From: Erysipelotrichaceae bacterium
Lineage (GTDB): Bacteria; Bacillota_I; Bacilli_A; Erysipelotrichales; Erysipelotrichaceae
Direction of reading: 5' to 3'
DNA: 39,257 nucleotides
Assembly: GCA_022780745.1 (NCBI GenBank)
Contig: JALEVB010000137.1
Span: 1 to 39,257, forward strand
Positions 1 to 9,439 of this stretch are shown here, in pieces (position 1 is the stretch's first letter; every line of letters starts with the position of its first letter). The notes beneath the pieces were generated by a model that ran no database searches, had not been told where the DNA came from, and worked only from the letters and a program-made list of their open reading frames with translations. The position numbers and the translations under genes are program-made.

Positions 1-1
1 A

Positions 2-193
2 GCCATCAATGGCAAGCGTTTTAAGATCCTTTATGCTACACAGGTATCAACTATGCCTCCGACATTTGTTTTAAGTGTAAATGATCCAAAACTGCTACAT
101 TTTAGCTACCGTCGTTATTTAGAAAATAAAATAAGAGAAGCCTTTGGCTTTGATGGTACACCAATAAGGATCATTGCTCGAAAGAAGGGATAA
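2..193 (+). CDS. der: GTPase Der (EngA), C-terminal fragment (5' end outside window)
   Basis: Frame 2 reads ...[62 protein letters not shown], typical EngA KH-like C-terminus; followed by gpsA, a common synteny. Confidence 0.92.
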   Translation, partial: AINGKRFKILYATQVSTMPPTFVLSVNDPKLLHFSYRRYLENKIREAFGFDGTPIRIIARKKG

Positions 194-196
194 GTA

Positions 197-1189
197 ATGA
201 AAGTAGTAGTATTAGGAAGTGGAAGCTGGGGCTGTGCCTTAGCTAATGTTCTTGCTGATAATGATCAGGAAGTAATTGTTTGGGGTATATGTAAAGAAGA
301 AATCGATGATATTAATACTAATCATAAAAACAGCAAGTACTTTGATGCCATATTATCCGATAAGATCAAAGCTACTATGGATATTGAATGTATAAAGGAT
401 GCTGATGTCTTATTATTGGGTATACCAAGTCAGGCTATTGAAGAAGTTTGTAATAAAATAGAAGCACATAGTACTAAACCAGCTATTATTATCAATGTAT
501 CAAAGGGTTTTCATCCTACAACTCATGAAAGATTAAGTGTTGTTATTGATAAGAATCTTAGTTCTAAAAGTAAAAAAGCTATTGTTAGTCTAATTGGACC
601 AAGTCATGCTGAAGAAGTAGTTATTAGACTTATGACTTGTTTAAATGCTGTTAGTGATGATATTGAAGCTGCAAAGGTAGTACAACGATTATTTTCTAAT
701 TCTTATTTTAGAGTTTATACCAATACTGATGTTATTGGTGCTGAAATAGGTGTTGCTATTAAGAATATCATGGCAATTGCCTCTGGTGTATTAACTGGTA
801 TTGGTCAGGGAGATAATGCTAAAGCAGCACTTATGACTAGAGGTTTGGCAGAGATGACCCGATATGGTATTTTCTATGGTGCTAATCCTAATACATATTT
901 AGGATTAGATGGTGTAGGTGATCTTATCGTTACTTGTACCAGCGTTCATTCACGTAATTTCCAGGCTGGTTTAGCTATTGGTAAAGCTGGTAGCGCTGTT
1001 GATTTTTTAGCTCATAATACTAAAACAGTAGAAGGTATCAAAGCCTGCAAGATCGTTTATGAAGAAGCTATCAAGAATAATATTTCTATGCCTATTACCA
1101 GTGAAGTATATAAAGTCTTATATGAAGGTAAGGATTGTTATCAGGCTATTAATGATTTAATGAATAGAGAATTGAAAGAAGAGTTTTAG
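197..1189 (+). CDS. gpsA: NAD(P)H-dependent glycerol-3-phosphate dehydrogenase
   Basis: N-terminal VLGSGSWGCALANVLADN Rossmann motif, GPSHAEEV, K-rich active-site region AIKNIMAIASG; follows der. Confidence 0.96.
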   Translation: MKVVVLGSGSWGCALANVLADNDQEVIVWGICKEEIDDINTNHKNSKYFDAILSDKIKATMDIECIKDADVLLLGIPSQAIEEVCNKIEAHSTKPAIIINVSKGFHPTTHERLSVVIDKNLSSKSKKAIVSLIGPSHAEEVVIRLMTCLNAVSDDIEAAKVVQRLFSNSYFRVYTNTDVIGAEIGVAIKNIMAIASGVLTGIGQGDNAKAALMTRGLAEMTRYGIFYGANPNTYLGLDGVGDLIVTCTSVHSRNFQAGLAIGKAGSAVDFLAHNTKTVEGIKACKIVYEEAIKNNISMPITSEVYKVLYEGKDCYQAINDLMNRELKEEF

Positions 1190-1200
1190 CTCTTCTTTTT
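1175..1200 (+). terminator. Rho-independent terminator overlapping gpsA 3' end
   Basis: AAAGAAGAG-TTTTAG-CTCTTCTTT followed by T's; gpsA stop codon lies in the loop. Confidence 0.8.
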
Positions 1201-1267
1201 AGATGATAATTTAACTATATTTTTAAAATCATGTTAAAATACTAAAGTTAGATCAAGGTGGTAAGAT

Positions 1268-2020
1268 ATGTTAAATGAATTTTCACGTACACAATTATTG
1301 CTTGGCAAAGAAGCAATGCAGCTACTAAAACAAAAAAGAGTAATTGTTTTTGGTATTGGTGGTGTAGGGGGATATGTCTGTGAAGCATTAGTTAGAAGCG
1401 GAATAGGAGCTATCGATCTGGTTGATGATGATAAAGTTTGTTTAACTAATATCAATCGTCAGTTGATTGCAACTAGAAAGACGGTAGGTAAATATAAGGT
1501 AGATGTCATGAGAGATAGGATCAATGAGATCAATCCTGAATGCAAGGTATACTGTCATAATTGTTTTTATCTACCTGAGACAAAAGATGAATTTGATTTT
1601 AGTCAATATGATTATGTTGTGGATGCAATTGATACCGTAAGTGGCAAGATAGCTTTAGTTTTACAATCTAATGAAGCAAATGTTCCTATTATCAGTTCAA
1701 TGGGGGCAGGAAATAAATTAGATCCAACAGCATTTGAAGTTGCGGATATCTATAAAACCAGTGTTGATCCATTGGCTAGAGTTATGCGTAGAGAATTAAA
1801 GAAACGTAATGTTAAACATCTGAAAGTTGTATATTCAAAAGAAAAACCAATTAGACCACTAGAAGATATGTCAATCAGCTGTCGTACCCAATGTATTTGT
1901 CCTCCAGGTACCAAGCACAAGTGTACACAAAGAAGAGATATTCCAGGTTCTGTTGCTTTTGTTCCAAGTGTTGCTGGTTTGATCATTGCTTCGGAAGTTG
2001 TTAAGGATCTGATTAAATAG
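1268..2020 (+). CDS. tcdA: ThiF/E1-like tRNA threonylcarbamoyladenosine dehydratase
   Basis: GIGGVGGYVCEALVRSGIG nucleotide-binding motif, DDDKVCLTNINRQ, SSMGAGNKLDP; family-typical length. Confidence 0.9.
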   Translation: MLNEFSRTQLLLGKEAMQLLKQKRVIVFGIGGVGGYVCEALVRSGIGAIDLVDDDKVCLTNINRQLIATRKTVGKYKVDVMRDRINEINPECKVYCHNCFYLPETKDEFDFSQYDYVVDAIDTVSGKIALVLQSNEANVPIISSMGAGNKLDPTAFEVADIYKTSVDPLARVMRRELKKRNVKHLKVVYSKEKPIRPLEDMSISCRTQCICPPGTKHKCTQRRDIPGSVAFVPSVAGLIIASEVVKDLIK

Positions 2021-2040
2021 ACATAAGTATATAAAAATAT

Positions 2041-2066
2041 GGCGTGACTTTTGTCACGCCATTAAT
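2041..2066. terminator. Bidirectional terminator between convergent tcdA and pbp1
   Basis: Perfect 8-bp stem GGCGTGAC-TTTT-GTCACGCC with AT-rich flanks on both sides. Confidence 0.8.
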
Positions 2067-2071
2067 TTATT

Positions 2072-4726
2072 TTACCAAGGTCGAGGACCCCATGAGTCAT
2101 CCCAATAACCATATGAATAATCAAAGGCTGTACACTTGGTTTCACTAGTATATTCATTGCTGGTATAACCGCCACATACCTTGACATTGCCATATAGTTC
2201 TCCAGGCCATCCTGAATATGATGGGATATTTGTTGATACTGAACCAACCTGATTACCATCAGAATATATCGTTGCCCAATAAGTTATATTTGATTCTCCT
2301 AAGATCCATGAGTAATCAAATAAGCAAGTACCATAAGCTGGAATGTTATTATAATCATCAATTAATGATATATCTTTTTCATTTCCAAAGCATCCGCCAT
2401 TACCAACTGACCAGCTGATATTGATGCCACCGTCTTCATTTTGACTGGCACTTATGCCATTGAATTCACCATCAAATTCATAATCATAGATACTTACCAG
2501 ATCTTTTTCGCCGGCTTTTGATACATATGAAGTAACGATCTGATCAGATGTCATCCAATTCTCAGGTTTAGCATATGGATATGTACCATAGACATAAGTT
2601 ATTTCATCAACATCATTTGGTTTAGTAATACCATTTTCAAGTTTAGCCATATTTGAGCTTGTTTCACAGGCATCAAGTATTAGCTTGTTAATGTTACCTG
2701 GAATGTTTAAACTGCTCTTATATGAGCTAAAATATGTGTTCATACCACTTATTCCTTTATCATATCCAACCCATAAAGCATTAGTATATTCAGCAGTTGA
2801 AGCAATCATCCATCTATCTTTAGCAGCACCTTTTGGTATACCATACTGAAGACCATCGCTGCCCCAGTCAGAAGTACCAGTTTTAGCATAAACCGGATAA
2901 TCTCTTTTTAATATCTGCATATAGTTAAAATAAGGACCATAAACATTATTATATAACAATTCTGTAACCATCCATGCACTGCCACTAGAAATAACTTTAC
3001 GATTTTGATCAGAAGGGTAGTAAACACTTCCATCTTGCATAATGATCTTTTCAATCGTATGAGGCTTATTATAAATACCACCATTTAACATAGCAGCTTG
3101 AGCACCAGCCATTTCATATGGTGTTGTTTCAAACCAGGTACCACCAATAGCAAATGATAAGTGGAAATTATCATCAGTAACTCTAGTAAATCCCAAAGAT
3201 TGCATATAATCAACAACTTTTTCTTTACCAATAGTATCAACTACTTCCTCTAAGGTCAATATTGCTGGAATATTTAAAGAAGTACCGACTGCATCTTTTA
3301 ATGGCACATCGCCACGATATTTACCGTCAAAGTTAACTAATACTCGAGATTCAAATGGATAGGTGATAGGTCTATCAGTAACGATATGATCTAATGACCA
3401 TCCAAGATATTCAAACGCTAAGGCATATGATAATAATGGCTTAACACTAGAACCAGGCTGTTTATATTGACTGATAGCACGATTCAATAAACGCGCACCT
3501 TCATAATTTCTTCCTCCACCAACACCAACGATCGAACCTGTATCATTTTCAATCGTGATCATTGATACCTGCATCAGATCATCAGGGAAGCGAATATCTT
3601 CGCTATTTTGTATTCTTTCGATCTGTTGCTGGATATTACGATCCATATTAGTATAGATAGTCATACCATAAAAGCTTGGATCTTTACCAGTAATTTCCTG
3701 AGCTTCCTGAATTACCACATCAATATAGCTTTGATACTGTGAACCACTTTGAACAGTACTATAATCTTCTCCAACTAACTGATCTTCAATTTTGATGCTT
3801 TTAGCTAATTCACAATCTTCCAAAGTAATATAGCCATGGTATGCCATCATATCTAAAACCGTATTTCTTCTATCAGTAGCTTCTTCTAAATGATAATAAG
3901 GGTTATAGCCGTTTGGTCCATTAATAACTCCTGCTAATAAAGCACATTCAGAAGTATTAAGTGTTGAAGCACTCTTGCCAAAGTAATAATAGGCAGCTTT
4001 TTGAACACCACGGATATTACCACCAAAATTTAACTTATTTAAATATAATTCAAAAATCGTTTTTTTATCAAATGATTTATCTAACTGCATAGCTAAATAG
4101 ATTTCCTGAACTTTACGTTCAATTTTCTTTTCAGCCATTGTTCCGCCTTCGATATTATCAGTCTGATAATATGTATTCTTAACTAGCTGCATCGTTAAAG
4201 TAGAGCCACCTTGAACAAAGCTTCTAGCTTTTACAACTTCTACACCACTTTTGATAAAACGAGGAATATCAAAACCAAAATGTTCAAAATAACGAGAATC
4301 TTCGATTGCTAAAACAGCATCGATCAATGCTTCAGGCATATCCTCATAAGTAATATTTTCTCTAAGATATGCACCAACTTCAGTGATGATCTCACCATTT
4401 CGATCATACATCTTTGTTGATTCATTACCTACAAAGTCATCAATATTTAATACTGGAGCATCTTTTATCATGTCAATACAAACAGCAATACCGCCTGCAA
4501 AGACCATGAACTCAATTAAGACACAAAAACAAACAACAAAAGCCATAACTAAACGAAATTTTTCCCATTTCGTTCTTTTTGGCTTTTTATATTTAGGTTC
4601 TACATCTTTAATTGATTTGATCGTAATCGTTTTTTCAATATTTTTATCTGCTTGCTTATCAAGCGTGATTTGGCTTTCTTCAATGTTTTTTTCATTGGTG
4701 TAATTGTCAATATCTTTATTGTCCAT
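2072..4726 (-). CDS. Class A penicillin-binding protein (PBP1A-type transglycosylase/transpeptidase)
   Basis: EDSRYFEHFGFD..., QGGSTLTMQLVKNTYY, transpeptidase motifs QPGSSVKPLLSYA and AKTGTSD; N-terminal TM; SD AGGAGGGTG upstream. Confidence 0.95.
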   Translation of the reverse strand: MDNKDIDNYTNEKNIEESQITLDKQADKNIEKTITIKSIKDVEPKYKKPKRTKWEKFRLVMAFVVCFCVLIEFMVFAGGIAVCIDMIKDAPVLNIDDFVGNESTKMYDRNGEIITEVGAYLRENITYEDMPEALIDAVLAIEDSRYFEHFGFDIPRFIKSGVEVVKARSFVQGGSTLTMQLVKNTYYQTDNIEGGTMAEKKIERKVQEIYLAMQLDKSFDKKTIFELYLNKLNFGGNIRGVQKAAYYYFGKSASTLNTSECALLAGVINGPNGYNPYYHLEEATDRRNTVLDMMAYHGYITLEDCELAKSIKIEDQLVGEDYSTVQSGSQYQSYIDVVIQEAQEITGKDPSFYGMTIYTNMDRNIQQQIERIQNSEDIRFPDDLMQVSMITIENDTGSIVGVGGGRNYEGARLLNRAISQYKQPGSSVKPLLSYALAFEYLGWSLDHIVTDRPITYPFESRVLVNFDGKYRGDVPLKDAVGTSLNIPAILTLEEVVDTIGKEKVVDYMQSLGFTRVTDDNFHLSFAIGGTWFETTPYEMAGAQAAMLNGGIYNKPHTIEKIIMQDGSVYYPSDQNRKVISSGSAWMVTELLYNNVYGPYFNYMQILKRDYPVYAKTGTSDWGSDGLQYGIPKGAAKDRWMIASTAEYTNALWVGYDKGISGMNTYFSSYKSSLNIPGNINKLILDACETSSNMAKLENGITKPNDVDEITYVYGTYPYAKPENWMTSDQIVTSYVSKAGEKDLVSIYDYEFDGEFNGISASQNEDGGINISWSVGNGGCFGNEKDISLIDDYNNIPAYGTCLFDYSWILGESNITYWATIYSDGNQVGSVSTNIPSYSGWPGELYGNVKVCGGYTSNEYTSETKCTAFDYSYGYWDDSWGPRPW

Positions 4727-4778
4727 TAAACACCCTCCTTGAGCATTTCAATATTCTACCATACTATTAGATAAATTA

Positions 4779-5630
4779 TTAGTCTATTTGTTTAAAATAT
4801 TGGATAGCAAGACAATTTAGTCCCGTATGAGCACTAACTGTATTACATAATTTAATTACCTGGATCTTGGTATTAGGAAATTCATTTTGTAATTGAGCTG
4901 CTAATTTCTGTGCATCCATCTCGCAATCAACATGTGCAACGGTAATTAAATAGCTTTCATCGATATTAGCTTTTTTCATATATTCAATCGTAGTTGAAAT
5001 TGCTTTTGCTTTAGTTCTAACTTTATTTAAAGTATCGATCTTGCCATTAGTAGCTTTATTGATCCTTAAAATAGGTACGATCTTTAATAAGCCAGCTAAT
5101 AGGGCAGCTTGAGGACTCAAACGGCCACCACGTCTTAAATGATCTAAATCTACTGGTAATAATAAGGTATCACATGAAGCAATGACTTCATCAGCTCTTT
5201 TATCGATTTCTGTCTCTGATAGATCATGTTCCGTCCAGTATTTGATCTTTTCAATCAGATATTCTTCTACTACTGCTGTTACATAGGTATCATAGCATTT
5301 GATATCTAAACCATATTGAGCAGCACTTGTACATAAAGCACTAATAGTTGAACTTAAACCACTACAAATAGGAACAGCAATTACTTTTTCATAATTCTGC
5401 TGCTTTAACTTAGCGAATAATTCATCGATAAGACCATAAGATGGTAATGATGTAGTAAGTACTTTCTTTTGTTTTAATAGGTCAATACAGGCCTGATTAT
5501 CCATATTTTCCATATCCTGGTAGGTTTTATTGTCACATGCCAGCTGTAATGGTAAACTAAATATTCCTTTTTCTTTAAAATAATCAATGGATCTTCCGGT
5601 TCCACTATCACATAAATAAGCTATTTTCAT
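4779..5630 (-). CDS. DegV family (fatty-acid-binding) protein
   Basis: MKIAYLCDSGTG..., CSGLSSTISALC, LRRGGRLSPQAALLAGLLKIVPIL motifs of DegV. Confidence 0.92.
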   Translation of the reverse strand: MKIAYLCDSGTGRSIDYFKEKGIFSLPLQLACDNKTYQDMENMDNQACIDLLKQKKVLTTSLPSYGLIDELFAKLKQQNYEKVIAVPICSGLSSTISALCTSAAQYGLDIKCYDTYVTAVVEEYLIEKIKYWTEHDLSETEIDKRADEVIASCDTLLLPVDLDHLRRGGRLSPQAALLAGLLKIVPILRINKATNGKIDTLNKVRTKAKAISTTIEYMKKANIDESYLITVAHVDCEMDAQKLAAQLQNEFPNTKIQVIKLCNTVSAHTGLNCLAIQYFKQID

Positions 5631-5696
5631 TTAATGGCTCCATTTCTATTTTTACAACTAAATTTTATAACCTTTGTAAAATCTTATCAACTATTA

Positions 5697-5705
5697 TGTT
5701 AAAAT
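5697..5705 (+). promoter_or_regulatory. Candidate extended -10 for dnaE (TGTTAAAAT)
   Basis: TATGTTAAAAT ending 18 nt before the dnaE ATG; SD-like GGAGAA in between. Confidence 0.45.
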
Positions 5706-5723
5706 TAAATAACGGAGAAAAAT

Positions 5724-8700
5724 ATGATACATTTACATGCTAACAGTGCTTATACATTATTAAATAGTACTTTAACCATTTCAGATTTAGTTAATATAAA
5801 TAAGGAAATGGGTTTTAAGAGTGTCTGCTTATCAGATGTTAATGTTATGTATGGTGCCATGGAGTTTAGAAAAGCTTGTTTAAAAGCTGATATAAAGCCT
5901 ATATATGGTTTAGTATGTAGTGTTATGTATATGCAAGAGGTTGTTAATTTTGAATTACTTGCTAAAAATGATAATGGATATAAGAATTTAATGAAAGCTA
6001 GTACGATAATTAGTGCTAATAAGTATTTAACTATCGAAGAGTTTATTAAGTTAAAGGAAGACTGTGTCTTAATTGTATTTAATGATGAGGGTGTATTGCA
6101 GAAGGCTTTGATCGATGAAGATGAAGCTATGCTTAATAGTTTATTATTAAAGCTTAAAGAAGATCTAAAGGAATTTTATGTCGGTCTTAGTTTTAATGAA
6201 TCTTTATTTTATGCTCAAAGAAATAGTTTGTTAAAAAGGATATGCAATAATCTTAAGATCAAAACAGTAGCATTAAATAAGATATACTATGCAAAAGCTG
6301 AAGATGATTACTGTCATAAAGTTATCTGTGCTATCAAACAACAAAAAACGATCAATGATGTTTCGTTGTCACTTATTAAATCAAGATATATCAAATCAGA
6401 GATGGAAATGAGTAAGATATATGAAATGGATGATTTATATAATACAGATATTATTGGCGATATGTGTAATGTAAAGATGGATATTAAGACTTCTTTGCCT
6501 TTATATAAAAATAATAATCAGGTATCTAGCTTTGAATATTTGAAACAATTGTGTTTATTTGGTTTAAATCGCCGTTTAAATAATAAGTTAAATGATAATT
6601 ATGTCAATCGTTTGAAATATGAATTGTCAGTGATCTCTAAAATGCATTTTGAAGATTATTTCTTAATAGTATATGATTTTATTCTTTATGCCAAAAAGAA
6701 ACATATCTATGTTGGTCCTGGCAGAGGTAGTGCTGCAGGCAGTCTGGTTAGTTATTGCTTAGGCATTACTGATATCGATCCTATTAAATATGATCTTTTG
6801 TTTGAAAGATTCTTAAATCCTGATCGTATTTCAATGCCAGATATTGATACGGATTTTCCTGATAATAAAAGAGAGATGATCATTGATTATGTATATGATA
6901 GATATGGCAGTAATCATGTATGTAATATCGTTACTTTTGGGACATTGAAGGCTAGACAGGTCATTAGGGATGTTGCAAAGGTTTTAAATATGCCTTCATA
7001 TCGTATAGATAGTATTGTAAAAATGATTCCTAATATGCCTAAAATGACCTTAAAAAAGGCTTTGGCTGATAATGGTAATCTAAAAAAGCTATATGATGAA
7101 GATAAGCAAGTGAAAAAGATATTCGATGTTGCTTTTAGATTAGAAGGTTTACCTCGTCATACTTCGATGCATGCCGCTGGTATTTGTCTTAGCAAAGAAG
7201 ATCTTAATGAAGTAGTTCCTTTGATCATCACAAATGATAATAGGACGATATGTCAATATACTATGGAATATCTAGAGGAAATAGGACTTATCAAGATGGA
7301 TTTTCTGGGATTAAGAAATCTTAGTATTATTGAGGAAGTAGTTGAATTGATACATGATGTTGACTTAACATTTGATATTATGAAAATCGATCTTAATGAT
7401 GAAAAAACCTATAAATTACTAAGACAGGTAGATACGATAGGAGTATTTCAGCTGGAATCTGATGGTATACGTAATTTATTAAGAAAGATGCAGCCTGTTA
7501 GATTTGAAGATATTGTTGCTACGATAGCTTTATTTAGACCAGGACCAATGGAGAATATTGATATTTATTTAAAGAATAAAAATGATCCTTATAATATTCA
7601 ATATCAAACAGCAGCTTTAGAACCTATACTAAAAGATACCTATGGTATTATCATCTATCAGGAACAGATCATGCAAATAGCAAAAGTTATGGCTGATTTT
7701 AGTTTGGCTAAAGCTGATATTTTAAGAAAAGCTATGGCTAAAAAACAAGAGAATAGTTTAATTGAACTACGTAATGATTTTATCAATGGCTGTATCAATA
7801 AAGGATATGATAAGCAATTAGCCATTGATATCTATGATATGATCTTAAGATTTGCTAATTATGGTTTCAATAAATCACATTCTGTGGCATATGGTTATGT
7901 TGCTTATCAGATGGCTTATTTAAAAGCTAATTATCCTAGTCAGTTTTATGTAGCTTTATTAAATGGGGTATTAGGTTCTGATAGCAAGATGGCTGAATAT
8001 ATCGATGAATGTCGAAAAAAAGGAATAAAGATATTATATCCTGATATCAATCATGCATGTACCAGATTTACGCTTGAAAAAGAGGGAATTAGATTCCCAT
8101 TAAGTGCGATCAAGAATATTTCCAGCAATGTTGCGAATGTGATCAAGGATGAATATGAAAAAGATGCTTTTAGTGATTTCTATGATTTTGTAGCTAGAAT
8201 GTCTATTCATAAAATAACAAAGAAGAGTATTGAGGCTTTGATCGATGCTGGTGCATTAGATAGTTTTAATAAGACTAGAAAGACTTTGTTGAATGCCATT
8301 GATGATGCATTTAGTTATAGTGATCTTATTAAGATAGAGACATATGGACAGATAACTATTGATCTAAACCTGGTTTCTCGACCTGTTATGCTTAATATTC
8401 AAGAGAATAAGTTTGAAAAGATCAAAAGAGAAAAGGATGCATTGGGATTTAATTTGCAGGATGATCCTATTATTGAAATCAAGCAGCAGTTAAAGATCAA
8501 TGTTGAACCTTTGGTTAGATTAAAAGAAAGATATATTATTGAAAAGGCTTTTGCAAGAATCGTTAAAGTTAAGCAGCATCGTACGAAAAATGGCTATTTA
8601 ATGGCTTTTGTCGTTGTACAGGATGAAACTTCAACTTTAGATCTTGTAGTCATGCCTAATTTATATGAAAAATGTATGAACTATTTAAGTGCTTCAAATT

Positions 8701-8780
8701 ATATCTATTTTAGTGGTAAAATTGAAAAAGAAGGCTCATGCTTAGTTAATACGATTAGTAATGAGAAGGTGGATTTATGA
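5724..8780 (+). CDS. dnaE: DNA polymerase III subunit alpha (DnaE type)
   Basis: PHP N-terminus HLHANSAYTLLN, GPGRGSAAGSLVSYCLGITDIDP, catalytic PDIDTDFPDNKR, HTSMHAAGI, C-terminal OB-like region. Confidence 0.96.
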   Translation: MIHLHANSAYTLLNSTLTISDLVNINKEMGFKSVCLSDVNVMYGAMEFRKACLKADIKPIYGLVCSVMYMQEVVNFELLAKNDNGYKNLMKASTIISANKYLTIEEFIKLKEDCVLIVFNDEGVLQKALIDEDEAMLNSLLLKLKEDLKEFYVGLSFNESLFYAQRNSLLKRICNNLKIKTVALNKIYYAKAEDDYCHKVICAIKQQKTINDVSLSLIKSRYIKSEMEMSKIYEMDDLYNTDIIGDMCNVKMDIKTSLPLYKNNNQVSSFEYLKQLCLFGLNRRLNNKLNDNYVNRLKYELSVISKMHFEDYFLIVYDFILYAKKKHIYVGPGRGSAAGSLVSYCLGITDIDPIKYDLLFERFLNPDRISMPDIDTDFPDNKREMIIDYVYDRYGSNHVCNIVTFGTLKARQVIRDVAKVLNMPSYRIDSIVKMIPNMPKMTLKKALADNGNLKKLYDEDKQVKKIFDVAFRLEGLPRHTSMHAAGICLSKEDLNEVVPLIITNDNRTICQYTMEYLEEIGLIKMDFLGLRNLSIIEEVVELIHDVDLTFDIMKIDLNDEKTYKLLRQVDTIGVFQLESDGIRNLLRKMQPVRFEDIVATIALFRPGPMENIDIYLKNKNDPYNIQYQTAALEPILKDTYGIIIYQEQIMQIAKVMADFSLAKADILRKAMAKKQENSLIELRNDFINGCINKGYDKQLAIDIYDMILRFANYGFNKSHSVAYGYVAYQMAYLKANYPSQFYVALLNGVLGSDSKMAEYIDECRKKGIKILYPDINHACTRFTLEKEGIRFPLSAIKNISSNVANVIKDEYEKDAFSDFYDFVARMSIHKITKKSIEALIDAGALDSFNKTRKTLLNAIDDAFSYSDLIKIETYGQITIDLNLVSRPVMLNIQENKFEKIKREKDALGFNLQDDPIIEIKQQLKINVEPLVRLKERYIIEKAFARIVKVKQHRTKNGYLMAFVVVQDETSTLDLVVMPNLYEKCMNYLSASNYIYFSGKIEKEGSCLVNTISNEKVDL

Positions 8781-9439
8781 CAAGATTATTAATAGTAGAT
8801 GATGAATTAAAAATAAGAGAAGTTGTTAAAGAGTATTCTTTAATGAATGGTTATGAAGTAGATGAGGCTTCTGATGGTTTAGAGGCTATAGATAAAGTTA
8901 AGAATAATGATTATGATTGTATCATTTTAGATGTTATGATGCCTAATCTTGATGGTTTTTCAGCTTGTAAACAGATCAAGAGTCTAAAAAAGATTCCTAT
9001 TATTATGTTAAGCGCTAGAAATGAGGAATATGATAAACTGTTTGGCTTTGAATTAGGTGTAGATGATTATGTTGTTAAACCATTTTCTTGTAAAGAATTA
9101 ATGGCAAGAGTCAAGGTGATCGTTGAAAGGGGTAAAGCTAGTAATAATACTATTTTAACCTTTAAAGGGTTAACGATAGATATTGATGGCCGCAGTGTTA
9201 TTGTTGATAACCAGAAGGTTAATTTAACACCTAAAGAGATCGATCTATTATTCTATATGGTCAAAAATCGTAATATTGCTTTATCAAGAGAAAGATTACT
9301 GGAAGAGGTATGGGATATTGATTACTTTGGGGAAGATCGTACGGTTGATACCCATATTAAGATGCTAAGACATAATTTAGGACCATATCGTGATTTTATT
9401 GTAACTGTTAGAGGAATGGGATATAAGTTTGAAGCTTGA
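8777..9439 (+). CDS. OmpR/PhoB-family response regulator
   Basis: IVDDE, ILDVMMPNLDG, VVKPF receiver motifs and winged-helix C-terminus EEVWDIDYFGEDRTVDTHIKMLR; ATGA overlap with dnaE. Confidence 0.96.
   Translation: MTRLLIVDDELKIREVVKEYSLMNGYEVDEASDGLEAIDKVKNNDYDCIILDVMMPNLDGFSACKQIKSLKKIPIIMLSARNEEYDKLFGFELGVDDYVVKPFSCKELMARVKVIVERGKASNNTILTFKGLTIDIDGRSVIVDNQKVNLTPKEIDLLFYMVKNRNIALSRERLLEEVWDIDYFGEDRTVDTHIKMLRHNLGPYRDFIVTVRGMGYKFEA

Noticed and set aside
1234-1986. Minus-strand ORFs over tcdA
   Set aside because: Shadow ORFs of a well-supported CDS
4383-4703. 106-aa plus-strand ORF inside pbp1
   Set aside because: Antisense of the PBP N-terminus and TM; no independent support
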